Assembly (NCBI GenBank): GCA_010093705.1
Contig: MU006093.1
Span: forward strand, 1,296,849-1,360,848
Reading direction: 5' to 3'
From: Patellaria atrata CBS 101060
Taxonomy: Eukaryota; Ascomycota; Dothideomycetes; Patellariales; Patellariaceae
DNA: 64,000 bases
Below the pieces are notes generated by a model. It searched no databases, was not told the origin of the DNA, and saw only the letters and a program-made list of their open reading frames with translations. Numbering within the stretch: position 1 is the first letter of the stretch; each line of letters opens with the position of its first letter. Position numbers and translations under genes: made by a program. Below are positions 23,898 through 35,540 of the stretch, piece by piece.

Positions 23898-25298
23898 TTA
23901 AAGCAGGCTGCTGCCGTGTTCTAGGAAAATTTGGTATTTGCATTTCCGGCACCGAGAATCCTTAAACCACGGCAGTAACACCTTCTGTCGCTCTCGCAAA
24001 GACGATTGCTCGCAGTCTACGTAATAGACACGGAGCTCTTCCCCTTTCTTAATCTCCCTTGACGCAACGATGTTTACTGTCGCAGTACGTTCGCCATCCC
24101 AGGAAACGTTGGGAGAGCACCTGGGGTTAAACATGGTGAACAGTGGATTGATGGCCACTAGCTCATTTCTATCTCGATCCGTGCCTCTCCATTTGTTGTT
24201 CCAGATTCTCGCCATGATCGTGTTGAGCACCCAGGTATCATATCGCACGTCCGCGAACACATCGATACCCAGACTCCTTAAGACCCTCATTGAGATCTCT
24301 ACGTCGAAAATCATGTTGAACCACCTATCGGTCGAATCAAGGTACCCCGGCGTAAGTCGCGAGATAAGATGGTGGTCTAGAGGATGTGGAACGCCATCTA
24401 CAATGCTCGTTGCAAGGAGCAGTCCGAGTAACAAGACCCTCGAAGCCTCTTATTTTGTTTGACAGAGTTCTATTAACCAAAATAAGGATAACGGGATCCT
24501 CTCGTCATCAAAGGTGTGCATGCTACGAAGGGTCGGGATGAGTTGTGTTACTGCGAGATGTGTATCGTCCAGGACAACTAGTTGCCCCTTCTTGATATCT
24601 TCTCTGGCGAAAACAACAAGTACACGGTCCCTATTCTGCTCACCTTCCTCACCAACGATATCGCGAAGCTGGCACGCCTGGAACCCGAGTCGGCGAGTCG
24701 CCTCATTGCGAGCAAATTCTTGATTGATCGACTGGACCAACTCATCACTCCTCGCTAAATATTTCGAGTCGACCCACGGGTAGTCCAGATATGGTCCTAC
24801 TTTCGTATTACCCTCCTTACCTGACTTTATACCGTCTTGGGCCTCAAGGATAAACCTCCTGATGTCTTCGGCCAACTCGTTGCTGTTCCAGTCCATTACC
24901 ATGAAGCACACAGACTCAGCGTCGTGGAACTGATCCATTCGTAGCAGAGCATTGATTAGAATTATACTTGCTTGCCCACGATACGGCGTGAGTTTAGCCC
25001 AAGTTAGCCAGAATCGATTGTATCTCCTATCGTCGTCTTCCGTTCGCATCATAAAACCCATTTCATATCCCATCCACCAAGAAGGACGATCGTTAGTGTT
25101 GATATGGGTTTCACATAGAATTATTGTTTTGAAGACATCCTCCGCTGCTAAGGGGAGGAACTTTGCTGAGAATGTGTTCAATTGGAGGTCTGCGCGCTCA
25201 ACCCAGCCTCGTGGATGGTATGGGGTTCGTTGAATCGCTTTCTCTAAACGAAGGAAGGTGAGTTGCACTGGTTCGGTATCCATGTTGTGGAAATTCAA
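23898..25298 (-). CDS. SET-domain protein, reading frame interrupted by one in-frame TAA
   Basis: One frame of 467 codons runs from ATG 25298 to a stop at 23898, except for a TAA at 24450-24452 (codon 283). Both halves look coding and continue each other: the first ends PLSLFWLIELCQTK, the second resumes EASRVLLLGLLLATS. The first half resembles the helical N-terminal part of SMYD-like fungal SET proteins (LTFLRLEKAIQRTPYHPRGWVERA). The second contains the SET core: NPLFTMFNPRCSPNVSWDG (the NHxCxPN site, here NPRCSPN), VASREIKKGEELRVYYVD, and a Cys-x2-Cys post-SET piece (CRKCKY). Either it is a recent pseudogene, or a 54-nt in-frame intron (24439-24492, weak GTTATC donor) removes the stop. 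A sequencing error is also possible. Target of methylation unknown. Confidence 0.6.
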
Positions 25299-26558
25299 GT
25301 AATATTTGTGTGGATTTTGAGAGAATTATCAAGAAAGAAATTAGACACCGAATATTTATACTAATCGACGACGAAGCCAATTTGTCTACTATTACAACGT
25401 CTCCCGCGATTCATTCGCCTTGAAGCTACAGCTCCCGTAGGTATTGCACATTTTCTATTCACTACCTCCTATCACCTTTGTCAATCCTTGGCATCTGTAA
25501 TCTTACTCGACATTCACTGTAGTAGCGGGATGCTGATCACATAAGAGCACGAGATCTATACAGTATACACGGTAAGTTATTGTACAGCTCATATGTTCTT
25601 CGTACATTTCGCCTTCCCGTACAGTACAGTTAGAGGTAGCTTGAAGGGGAGTGATGGGTTGGGAGAATTACGAGGTCAAGGAAATCGCTTCCTTATACGG
25701 CATTGTTTCAATAGGTATGTATTCCAGGAAGTACCATCGTTTTCAAGTCGCGTGCGTTTCCAGATTGGATGTTCATGTCTTGATATCGCCCCCAGAGCGT
25801 TGTGTAACACAATGAACTCAATTAGCATGAAGCGCATAACGTCGCATAGCTCTTCTATATTGAACTTGTCTCACCTTCATGCAAAATATCTCAACCATTA
25901 ATTCCTTTATTTATAAAGTCGCTTATCAAGATCTCAACCGCTAGACCTGCGGATAGTCGCTAACTCGCGCGTGCTATCAAATCTCCGACGACCAAGTCGC
26001 ACAAACATATTTATATAGAGACTTGATTAGTTAGTAGTCGAAAGTCTATTGAATTTAGCTCATTGGTCATCATGCCCATTTGGTTTCTGTCCAGTCGCAG
26101 GTTTGAAGTTCGTTCGCATGTGCTGTAACCTTTCTCCACACAGTTGATGCACTGTGAGGTCCCATTGCTGTCCAGGCTGATAACATCGTCTTTGTAAAGT
26201 GTTCTATATTTCTTTTAGGCGTTTATTGAAGTCATCGTCTTGGTGTACGAGCTCCCAACATGGTTATAAACTTTCCGTTCAGTCATTCATATCTTCAACT
26301 CTACACCACAGTACTCATCCATTATTGTGACTCTCCAAAAACGTCAAAGTCATGTACTATTACAATGACGCACACGCTCAACGTACTCAGAAGGAGGATG
26401 TGCCATGTGTCGCTTTCCCTTTCTCCTTCCAAACACAGACATACGCACCTTCGCTGGTGCAAACAAAATACTCGACGAGGCGACCAATCATTTCCCCGAA
26501 GCAAGACAACATACTGATATCGAGAAAACACATCGAAATAGGCGCCATAATATCTAGG
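25299..26558. other. Divergent upstream region
   Basis: About 1.26 kb between the divergent SET and F-box-like genes. No supported gene or RNA. The frame of the F-box gene stays open upstream to 26352, so the last 200 bp might be coding if an earlier ATG is used. Confidence 0.4.
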
Positions 26559-27593
26559 ATGGATGATCCGCTTGAACAAGCTCCAGCGGCCCTTCAGCTG
26601 CAGAACTCCTCCACCCAACCGTCTTCCACGATTCCCGATAGCGAGATCCGCAACACCACCACCAAAGAAAACCTACAAGGAGCAGCCAAAGGAAACATTC
26701 GACAACCCATGGAAGACGACGCAGACAAAACAACACTCTTTTCACTGCGAGCCCGTCCAACCCTCGTCACCATCCCTCCCGAAATCCACCACGAGATCCT
26801 CAACTACCTGCCCTCTCCCTCCCTCCACATCCTCTCGACCCTCCACCCCCGCCTCCAAGCCCTCCACCACGCCCACATCCGCCACTTCCTCTCCCTCCCT
26901 TCACCCCTCCCCCACACGATCGCCCTAACCCTCGGCATCGAAACCGGCGTCCTCGCCTACCGCGACTGGGACACCCAGCGGCGCTCCCCCTTCTACTTCA
27001 AATTCTCCTTCGGCCACGACCTCGAATGGTTCTTCCCGGTGCTTCCCTCCTTCCACGTCACCGGCGCCCTCACGGAGAAGCTCCGGGCCCACGACCTCGA
27101 CGCCGTCCGTCGCGTCTTCGCTGAGTGCGATAGGGCGCTGCATGTCGTCGTGGCGAAGATGATGGCGGGGAAGCCGGACTGGACCTTTGCGAGCTTCGGG
27201 GATGAGACAAACGAAGACATCCGCGCTCAGGAAGCCGAGGCGCGCTTCTCGACCGACCAATTTGGACCTGGTGTGCCCACGCCGCCGGACTGGCGGGATG
27301 AGGAGGTCACCGGCGCGGACTGGGTCGAGACGCTGCGGTTGCTGAGGAAGTGGTGTCGGTGGGAGTGCTTCGGACGGGTGTTTGAGGGCAAGACGGATAA
27401 GTGCGTAGGGGAGGGGGTGCATGAGAGGGAGACGTGGCTCGTCAGGAGGGAATTGTGGCGGTGGTTTTGGGGGGATGCGGTTAGGGAGGGGCGGTTGGCT
27501 GGCGGGCCAAGGGGAGTGAGATCAGTTGAGGAGGGTCAGGGCCGCACAGGAATGGTGGGGATGAGATACGGAGAGGGGGTTTTTTGGCTGTGA
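26559..27593 (+). CDS. F-box-like domain protein
   Basis: A single-exon frame; from the preferred ATG at 26559 (MDDPLEQAP) it gives 344 residues. After an acidic, polar N-terminus there is a short F-box-like segment, LVTIPPEIHHEILNYLPSPSLHILSTLHPRLQALHH, written here in pieces: IPPEIHHEILNYL then HILSTLHPRLQALH (about residues 69-105). The remainder, including FGHDLEWFFPVLPSFHVTG and WCRWECFGRVFEGKTDKC, is of a kind common in fungal F-box proteins but not assigned to a repeat family. F-box proteins recruit substrates to SCF ubiquitin ligases; no substrate can be named. Coding part is notably GC-rich at third positions. The earlier ATG at 26352 adds 69 unlike residues. Confidence 0.65.
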   Translation: MDDPLEQAPAALQLQNSSTQPSSTIPDSEIRNTTTKENLQGAAKGNIRQPMEDDADKTTLFSLRARPTLVTIPPEIHHEILNYLPSPSLHILSTLHPRLQALHHAHIRHFLSLPSPLPHTIALTLGIETGVLAYRDWDTQRRSPFYFKFSFGHDLEWFFPVLPSFHVTGALTEKLRAHDLDAVRRVFAECDRALHVVVAKMMAGKPDWTFASFGDETNEDIRAQEAEARFSTDQFGPGVPTPPDWRDEEVTGADWVETLRLLRKWCRWECFGRVFEGKTDKCVGEGVHERETWLVRRELWRWFWGDAVREGRLAGGPRGVRSVEEGQGRTGMVGMRYGEGVFWL

Positions 27594-27841
27594 AATTGTT
27601 GGACTAAGGTGATAAGACTATCTTAGAACTGCAGGACGGATTAAAGCTGGAAGTTTTATGTATAAGGTACTTGGTGCATAGACGAATAAAGGTTGGACAA
27701 TGTATAGAAGTGACTAATTGGAATGTTCTATTGCTAAGCTAGCATGTACCAAAATGCGAATACAATAAATGTACACTATTGAGGTTTCTTACCCTCTCTA
27801 GTCCTTGTCCACCCCTTTTGTATACTTACATAGGAACGTTA

Positions 27842-30181
27842 TTAATCTACAAGTAAACTTTGAAGTCTAGCTTCCGTTGCAATGACCTATAGGAAGTTAG
27901 TTTCACATAAGAGAATAACATATTCTTCCCCAATGGCGACCCTAGCCAACTGTACGCTTATAAACTGTCACTCTGTATAGCAAGCGTCCAGTAACCTAGG
28001 AAAGCTAATGGGTGACCAACAAGTAAAGTAGAAAGAGGTACTTACATCAAGCGCCTGCTTAACTTCTAACACCTTCCTGCACTCTGCAACCCAGTCTCTA
28101 CTTAAAGTCCTTGCCCAGCCGGTGAGCGAATTCATCTCCCTTGCCGCGTCATCTAAATTACCCTCTTCTAATAACACCTCTGTTCGTGTTAGCACGCTCT
28201 CGACATCGTCTCCAACGGGTAGTCCCTTTTTCTTGAACATGACTTTGCTAAGCAACAGGCTGGCCGCATGTGATGCCACTCCCGCATCCTCGGGAAGCAG
28301 AGAAGCCTTGCGGACTTCGGTAGCAACCCGACGGAAGCGGTCGATCAGTTGTGCCGTGGTTGGAATGCCACGTTGATATGCTGAGGGATGGATCGATGCG
28401 ATAGCAGCGTTGATGACAGGATCGTCAGATGCGATTTCCTTGAGCGCGACTAGCTCCTTGATGAAAGGGGTCGGGCGATCTGCGTGTTCAAGTGCGCTTT
28501 TCACACCCTCGACCGCAACATGGATGTATTGGGTTTTGAGGTTCGCGTCAACAATCCGGTTCCATTCTCCCGTTAGTCTCTCCAGCTCTTCTACTTCTGA
28601 TTGAAGCTCAGACAGCTTAGAGAGACGACCAGATCGCTCAGTCTCTACGCGATCGCGGATCGAATCGGTAAAGTTGCGTTGAAGTTGGATAGACTGCTCG
28701 AGGAGCTGGTTTTTTAGCTTTTGTTCATATATCTTGTTGGCCGCTTCTATCTCTGCCGCAACTTTTTCTTGGTAAGATTTCGCGAGCTTCTCACGTTCAG
28801 ACTCATATTCCTCCCTCCAGTGATTCTCCTGATCTTTCATCTCAACTTCTAGACGGCGGACGAGTTCCTTAGCTGCATTGTCAAATTCCATGTGGCTATT
28901 GTGAATCTTGTCTTCTGCTTCTTTCTGTGCCGCCGACTTGAGCGCTGAGACATCGGTTAGAATCTTGGATAAGCTCTCCTTAGCTTGAGATATAGTCAAA
29001 GAATATTTTCCAGACGCATTGTCCGCGTTGATGACCGTGATGATGTTATTTAGGACCTTGACGATATCTTGAACAACTGGTTCTTCTGCTTGGGGAATTT
29101 CTAGGTTGTCGATCAAAGGCGCAGGGGGTGGAGCGGGTTTCGCTTCCTCAACCTTCTTCTCTTCAACTTTTGGGGTCTCAGTCTGTGGTAGAGAAGATTT
29201 CGGTAACAATTCATGTGATGACGATTTCTCCTCCGGTTTTGCACTTTCTTTTGCCTGTTCCACGGCCGTAATCTTCTTTGATGGTTCCGCTATTTTTGGA
29301 TCCCCAGCAGCAGTATCTGCTTTTTGCTTACCCTCCTCTACAGCGCTGAGATGTGGTGCGGCTGCGCCAAGGTCGGTCTTTCTATCACTGGTAGCGACTC
29401 TCGGAGCTAGCCCACTATGACTAGGAATAGTAACCTTGTTCTCTCCTTTAACTTGTTCGTGGTGTTTTGTTGTGACCGGTTTGCTAGGAAAACGTTTACG
29501 GAACTCCCTGTCTTCGAAATAAGCGACAGCGTCCTCTCCATAGGGTATGTATTCCGTGAAGAAGTCGTGGAAGTTATCCGAGATAAGTGAATAGTAGACG
29601 CCACCTGCATAGCCCAGGCCTGAGAGTATCAATAACGTGAGTAAAAAGGTACGGAATCTGCGCGATTTCTTCTTTGGAATTGGTGATGGAGGTGTAGGCT
29701 CGTTACCCGCAGGAGGAGCTACAGTAGCTGTGCCTGTTCCAGTTGGGGGTACTGGAGTCGGTGATGAGGTTTTAGGCGGTACTGAACTCGATGTGGTTGA
29801 CTTAGATGCGGTTTGACCGGACGCAATTGAACCAGTTGTTTCAGGGCTGGGAGGAGACTTAGGAATGTTTTCCAGCGGTACGTTTGACGGGGAAACGGGA
29901 GAGGTCTGTAAAATCGGCGGTGGTGGGATATCATTGGGAGCTTTAGAGCTCCCAGTCCCCGGTATTAGAGTCTCATCTGCCCTCTTACCATCTGCAAGAT
30001 ACCTCTGTTTTCGCATTGACTGTTAGGACATTGATACGCGGCAGGGGTTGCGGGATAGATTTCGTACCTGGCCAAGGAACGAGAACGAAACTCGCTGCAC
30101 AGGATGCCATTGAGATGTAGTCCTGGCTTTGAGAGCTCCTGTGGCGATACCTCTACTCCGTAAAAGAGGCGCGCGCAGCAT
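27842..30181 (-). CDS. MIC60: MICOS complex subunit MIC60 (mitofilin)
   Basis: Three exons, 30068-30181, 28046-30019 and 27842-27886, with introns of 48 and 159 nt, give 710 residues. MIC60 is the inner-membrane core of MICOS and shapes crista junctions. Evidence in order: mitochondrial presequence (MLRAPLLRSRGIATGALKAR), Pro/Ser-rich linker, membrane segment FLLTLLILSGLGYAGGVYY (about 170), a long charged coiled coil (about 340-500), and the mitofilin C-terminus with VSALKSAAQKEAED, REMNSLTGWARTLSRDW and the last-exon ending ATEARLQSLLVD. The 45-nt last exon is placed by homology; without it the frame would end in an unrelated tail. Convergent with the F-box-like gene. Confidence 0.93.
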
Positions 30182-30494
30182 TATGTGCTGCTGGAGTGAG
30201 TATAGAGCTTCAGCAAGATTGGAGATGTTTTGGTCGTTGCGGAGGAAGCAGAGCAATGAGCGAAGCCCTGATGTTGGGAACCGCGTTACCAAGCATCACA
30301 AAAGATGATCGGGAACACCACAGTCTAAAAAGAATCTCATGCTAGAAGCTGTTCTATTCCCGCCATGGTTTTTAAATGTTTAAATATTATATTATCATTT
30401 ATTCTATTTGCGCCTACGAAAGTGGTATCTCCAGAGGATTATGCTAGTAGCCATGACTGAAGTAAGAGTACAAAGAGGAATAACAGACGACAAT
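30182..30494. other. MIC60 upstream / SAC1 3' region
   Basis: About 310 bp between two minus-strand genes. It holds the MIC60 promoter and the SAC1 3' UTR; AT-rich around 30370-30410. Nothing else seen. Confidence 0.5.
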
Positions 30495-32718
30495 CTATTC
30501 AATTCTCTTCTTACCTTCCTCGAGGTAGCCTAACCTCGCATCACTTCTACCTCTTTCGTGTCGGCCGGCGCCGACAAGAGGCCCAATCACGGCATTGCTA
30601 CGTACAGAATCAAGTGCATCTTGATAGCCCTCATTCGCATAAGGTGGTGTATTGAGTTTTGGCCAGTTAACCTGCTTCTCGTTAGATAGAACGATGGTAA
30701 CATACAACGGTGTACTTACATAGAGAGTTCCATGTGTTAAAACAAAACGAATACAAACACCAGCTACCGCAAGGAAAACTAGCATTAGAACTCTAAGGGG
30801 CCAGACTGTTGCATCAGCTGGCCGTTGAGTGAGAGCTCCAATGAGTACGAAGAAGAGGCTTCCCGCAATGATGTACGGTATTGACTGGACGAATACCGGT
30901 CTACGATCAACGAACATGAAGTTGCTCCCGATATTGGATGTAGAAGGGAGATATGTACCAAGGAGAAGATCGAATGCATCTTGTCGAGGTCCGTCGGTAA
31001 AATTGTTGCGAACGTAACGGGTGCATGAATTGTTCAGGTCTTGGAGCATGCCAGCTCTGGTACGGTTTCCAGTACGAGTGAAGTCGGTTTTTAGAGCACC
31101 AGTACCCGAATAAGACTTAGATACAACATCTGCATTGTCTGCCCACACATTTCGAAAGAGGGTCTCGAATGCGGCATCATCCTGAGCGAGCTCCCCTTCC
31201 CGCAGAATACCGACATCTATCAACATCCTACTTAGAACGAATCTTCCAAGCATGCTCTGCACGACATTGGTGCGATCCAGACAATCCATGCAATTAGTTC
31301 TAACAACTGCTCTTTGAAGGTTGCGGATTTCCGTTTTCCCAGGTGTTCCTGGCGTGTCAACACCACGGAAGTATCCGTGTTCCAAAATAGGTTTCTCCAG
31401 TTGCTCTAAAAGGAGTTGTGCACGATGCCATCTCAAGCCCTTCGTCTCATGGTGGAAGTCGAAGTATATATAATGTAACCTATCATATCTCTGCTTTTCC
31501 TTTAATGATTCTATCACCTTAAATTTCTCACTTGTGACCTGATCTCCCTCTCTTTCTTGTTCGGGCGAGGAAACTAAAATCTTGACCATCTGTTCATAGG
31601 CTTCCTTCACTCTTATCTCACGCCCTTTCTGATTGACAAGGTTCACCAACCAGTTGTCCCCATACAGCCTGATTTGTTCGTCAAAATGAAGCTTTGCGGC
31701 ATGTACGGCGCTTTCTACTCCTCGAACCTGGAGTTTCGGGGTATACTTCAAAGTATTGATTTCAGCCCAATAGACAGGAACACTTCCTCTGGTCTGTACA
31801 TATGACAGAACCTGAGAGTCTGGACCCGCAGCTTTGGATTTCTCATCTTGAAAACCTCCATCACCAGCAAAGCCCACAAGACCAGTTGAGGAGTTATCAT
31901 TAAGGATGATGGCCTGCTCGGTCTCATTGTAATTGGCTACGTGGCCTTGCTCGTCTACCCCACGGGTAAAGTAACGGGTTCCGGCACGATGTCTGGATCT
32001 TCTGGTTATGAGAATAAATGTCAACGGCGCACCCTTCACGGAGGTATTTGTAATACGCAACATTCCAAACATGACGGGGAGTATATAGGGATCAACTTCA
32101 GATTGTGTCCCTAAGGATTGTCGTCCAAAGCCGGTCCCACCACCGCTCCTAAAGTCTATGAGGTCTGTTTGGATGAACCTATTCCAAAAGAATCTATCGT
32201 CCGCTCGTTTCCACAAAGGGAGACTTGTATCACTCTGGATTTGCCGTTGGAAGCTATTCGTAATATCAAAAGAGTAAGAAAAGTACATTGGGCCGGTCTT
32301 GAGCAGTGTCTTGATCAATGACAGATATACATCTTCGTCAGGATCGTGAAGTGGGCGCTCTCGGAGAGGGAGCAATTCTGTGGAGATAACCTTGTATATC
32401 ATATGGCCTTTCAATCGTCCCATGGGTTGTCCCTTGGTGATGACAATGATATATTTGTCTATCGAGTGTACATGAGCGTAACGTGGGGCAAGTTTGTGGA
32501 ATATTGTATCTACCTAATCGCAACTTGATTATACCCAATATGCCCGCGACGCTCGAGACGCGCTTAGCTCCCAGCATCTTGTCATAATTCAATCGCAGAT
32601 CGCCCGAGGGCCTGTCTACCACCAAAGTAGGCGCCGAGGGCGAAGAGGGCGACGAGAAGGCATAGTAAGAGGGCGAGGCATGGACATTGATGTCTCTAAA
32701 TGGAAGAACGGCGGCCAT
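30495..32718 (-). CDS. SAC1: Phosphoinositide phosphatase SAC1
   Basis: Two exons, 32514-32718 and 30495-32458, with a 55-nt intron, give 722 residues. SAC1 dephosphorylates PtdIns4P at ER/Golgi membranes. Visible features: SSVAGILGIIKLRLDKYIIV across the splice junction, FWNRFIQTDLIDF, YFTRGVDEQGHVANYNETEQ, the catalytic CX5R loop in RTNCMDCLDRTNVVQ, and two C-terminal membrane segments (YIIAGSLFFVLIGAL and VLMLVFLAVAGVCIRFVL). Length and order are as expected for the family, which is slightly over 600 residues in yeast. It shares a 437-bp divergent upstream region with the Rab5 gene. Confidence 0.95.
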
Positions 32719-33155
32719 TGTAGCGCGTCCGACGGGACGTATCGAGAGATACTTCGGTGTTGCAAGTAATTATACGTAGCCAAATGAATGTTGTGCCGGA
32801 TAAGTCTCAAGAACGGGGTGTTCAGAGTGAAAATCGTGCCAATAGGTTTAAGACACAAAGTTGCACTTTTTAGAATTTGGAGTTGTCTGTTTGGCCGGGG
32901 GGCAAGGGCTGTGACGACGACGGGAGGTTTGAAGGTGGCTGAAATCATCACTCACGCGCGGACCCCAAGTTCAACTTCTTTGACCTCAACTACAACAACC
33001 TTGAACCCTCACATCCCCAGTAATCAACTTCTGTTAGATAGACCTAACATCTACACCAAAGAAGCATACTCAACTCCGCAACACCCACAGCGATTGTTTG
33101 ACTCTTCATCTCTCGAGTCCGCGATACCGACTTACACATCTCCCGACTTTCCGAT
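32719..33155. promoter_or_regulatory. Divergent promoter region SAC1 / Rab5
   Basis: A 437-bp gap between the starts of two divergent membrane-traffic genes, so both core promoters must lie here or in the first transcribed bases. The 143-codon plus-strand frame 32788-33219 overlaps the Rab5 start in another frame and is not supported. No specific factor site recognised. Confidence 0.5.
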
Positions 33156-34039
33156 ATGGCTTCTAGAGTGCAGCAAGGCGGGCGACCTGGCGGGTCACGG
33201 TTCTCTCAGTTCAAGTTAGTTTTACTAGGTATATCAGCTCTATCCTCTCATTCAGAGTTACATACTAACGTCACTCCAGGAGAGTCCGCGGTTGGGAAGG
33301 TTCGTTAGTCTACTCCAAGGCAACAAAGCTAGCAGTACTGATACAGCTTCTAGAGTTCCCTTGTTCTACGATTTGTTAAGGTAAGCATGTCTAAAGTGGT
33401 TCAACCTTCAGCAGTACCCGTGATTATTGACACGGGTTTGCGCAGGATCAATTCGACGACTACCGGGAATCTACGATTGGAGCCGCATTCCTGACGCAAA
33501 CCATCGCCTTAGACGAGACAACGACGGTAAAATTCGAAATATGGGACACAGCTGGTCAAGAGCGATATAAATCCCTCGCTCCCATGTACTACAGGAATGC
33601 GAATTGCGCAGTCGTTGTATATGATATTAGCCAAGCGGTATGTGCCGCTGGAAGTAGTGAGCGTCGTCAAGTTGGCTAACGGGTGGTACAGTCTTCATTG
33701 GACAAAGCCAAAGCTTGGGTAAAAGAGCTTCAGCGTCAAGCAAATGAGAATATTATCATCGCTCTGGCGGGAAACAAGCTAGATCTCGTCACCGAGAACC
33801 CCGACAAGCGCGCGATCCCTACCGCGGACGCTGAACAATACGCAAAGGAAGCCGGTCTCCTCTTCTTCGAGACATCTGCTAAGACATCCGAGAATGTCAA
33901 AGAACTTTTCACTGCTATAGCGAAGAAATTGCCACTGGACCAAGGAGGACCACGGAATATCAGGTCTGGACCTAGGCAAGGGGTTGATCTTCGACCAGAA
34001 GCGTCAAGCACAGTCGGCGCTTCTGGATGCAACTGCTAG
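33156..34039 (+). CDS. YPT5: Rab5-type GTPase (Ypt5/Vps21)
   Basis: Five exons, 33156-33228, 33280-33299, 33354-33380, 33446-33637 and 33692-34039, give 219 residues. The 20- and 27-nt exons are placed by the P-loop, which they encode. It controls early endosome fusion. Motifs: GESAVGKSS (G1), STIGAAF (G2 and Rab5 effector loop), [20 protein letters not shown] (G3 and switch II), NKLD (G4), [10 protein letters not shown] (G5), and a C-terminal CNC, a CxC geranylgeranylation signal. All splice sites are GT/AG and the frame closes exactly. Rab5 is a better fit than Ypt7 or Ypt1 because of LTQTIALDE and the APMYYRNA switch. Confidence 0.95.
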
Positions 34040-34685
34040 ACTATCGTCTTTCATTTCCTGTCCTTTCTTGGTGGCCCAAAGCCGGAGTTCGATCCTGCTC
34101 TAAGTGTAATTTTACCTACGCTAAGGGCACATCTAAATGGAACCTGTTGTTGGCGTCAGATCAAGGCTGGGTTTATAGTTTCCATTCGTCCTTCTTCCGT
34201 TTATCATTTTCCTCGGTGTTTTTGGCCCGTGGATATGTCTTATAAGATTTTGAATATACTAATGATTACCCAGACCGCGATTACTTTGTGCTAGAATGCT
34301 CAATTGTTTAATATCTCTAACATGCATTTTTCATACAGTTGGAGATTATATAATGTACACTTTGCTGTCACATCACTATGGTATATCAACTATATGCCTC
34401 ATTGAATGCTCCGCTGTTTGCCAACTACTGCGCCATACCTCAGTTTCCCATGCTCCTATGTTCATTATGCCAAACTCGCTACTCGTACATGAAAGTATAT
34501 GTACAGTGGACATGATCCAAACTCTGGTTTTGCCGACTCACGGTTCGGATGAAATGTATAAAAACCTGTGCGTAGGTGCAGTCCTATGCAGCCGCATCAT
34601 CCTGCAGTTCTAAAACTGTAGGAACAAGTAGTAATGACGTTCAGATAGAAGAGACTGAATGCTCCCACTGTTCGAGATCCTCGAA
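34040..34685. other. Convergent 3' intergenic region Rab5 / RCF1
   Basis: About 650 bp with both 3' UTRs. Frames at 34296-34613 and similar are not coding-like. Nothing else seen. Confidence 0.5.
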
Positions 34686-35230
34686 TTACTTTTTCTTCTC
34701 TGCAGCTTCTTTAACCGCGTCTAACACACCCACCGTCTTTTCCTCAAATTTCTCCGCCAACTGCTTTTCTCGCTTCTCCTTCGCCGCCCTCCTTAAGGAC
34801 TTGATCTCTTGGTTCTCCCGATCTCTTGCCTCCAACTCCGCAATCCACTTTGCATGCTTCTCCCTATCCGCCTTCTCTTTCACCACCGCCTCGAACTCCT
34901 TCCGCTTCACTCTATCGCTTTGCCAGTAAAAGCTCCCTGCGACAATCGCTACCAGCGTGAAGCCTTGTGCGTATATTCTTCGTCGGAACATGCGGTTTGT
35001 CTGGTGATGGTCGCCTTTGCGCATCGCCTTTGAGGCGCCGATGAGAGCCCATATTGTTAGGGCGCAGCCGAACGGGATGAGGGGCTCTTCCCGGAGACGC
35101 CGAATGAGCTTTTGGGGGCGAGATTCTTCATAAAAATCACTATTTCACGGTTAATACGGGGTCAAGTGGAAGGGGGATGGGAGGCGAACTGGTTGTCGTC
35201 GAAGGACGAGGGTAGGGGAACTTCGGACAT
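34686..35230 (-). CDS. RCF1: Respiratory supercomplex factor 1 (HIG1 domain)
   Basis: Two exons, 35190-35230 and 34686-35139, with a 50-nt intron, give 164 residues. The first exon encodes MSEVPLPSSFDDN and joins DFYEESRPQKLIRRLREEPL, the classic fungal RCF1 start. The HIG1 domain has two membrane segments, PFGCALTIWALIGASKAM and GFTLVAIVAGSFYWQ, linked by the basic loop NRMFRRRIYAQ. A charged helical tail (REKHAKWIAELEARDRENQE) follows. RCF1 helps assemble cytochrome c oxidase and III-IV supercomplexes in the inner mitochondrial membrane. The intron donor GTTCGC is unusual, but the branch point TATTAAC and conserved product support it. Divergent from NOP7. Confidence 0.93.
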
Positions 35231-35540
35231 GATGATAGCACCAGATTGAGGTACTTTCGAATCGAACGAGCAGGAGGTTCAGTGAACAGATCGAGGAGAA
35301 TGCGGTTAAATTATAGAATAGAGCTTTATTAAGTGGTTTCAACGAGGGGGGATGTTAAACATCCCTCGTCTTCTTCCAGTTCTGACAAACTCATGAACTC
35401 ATAGAAGCACAGACATCTTGGCAGTGCGGCCAATCTTTCTGCCGGCACTTTGCATTTTGCATGCAGATATTGTGAACTTTTTGCGCCGCATTACAGAAAG
35501 GCCCTTCCGTTCAAAGGAATAGCTTGACACTGCAGATATT
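35231..35540. promoter_or_regulatory. Divergent promoter region RCF1 / NOP7
   Basis: 310 bp between the starts of a mitochondrial and a nucleolar gene transcribed away from each other. Both promoters must fit here. No specific site recognised. Confidence 0.5.

Noticed and set aside
27968-28045. MIC60 ending read straight through the last donor (VSTSFYFTCWSP)
   Set aside because: That stretch is intron; the spliced ending ATEARLQSLLVD matches the mitofilin C-terminus.
34080-34115. GTTCGATCC-like string reminiscent of a tRNA T-arm
   Set aside because: No matching acceptor, D or anticodon stems around it; it is in the Rab5 3' UTR.
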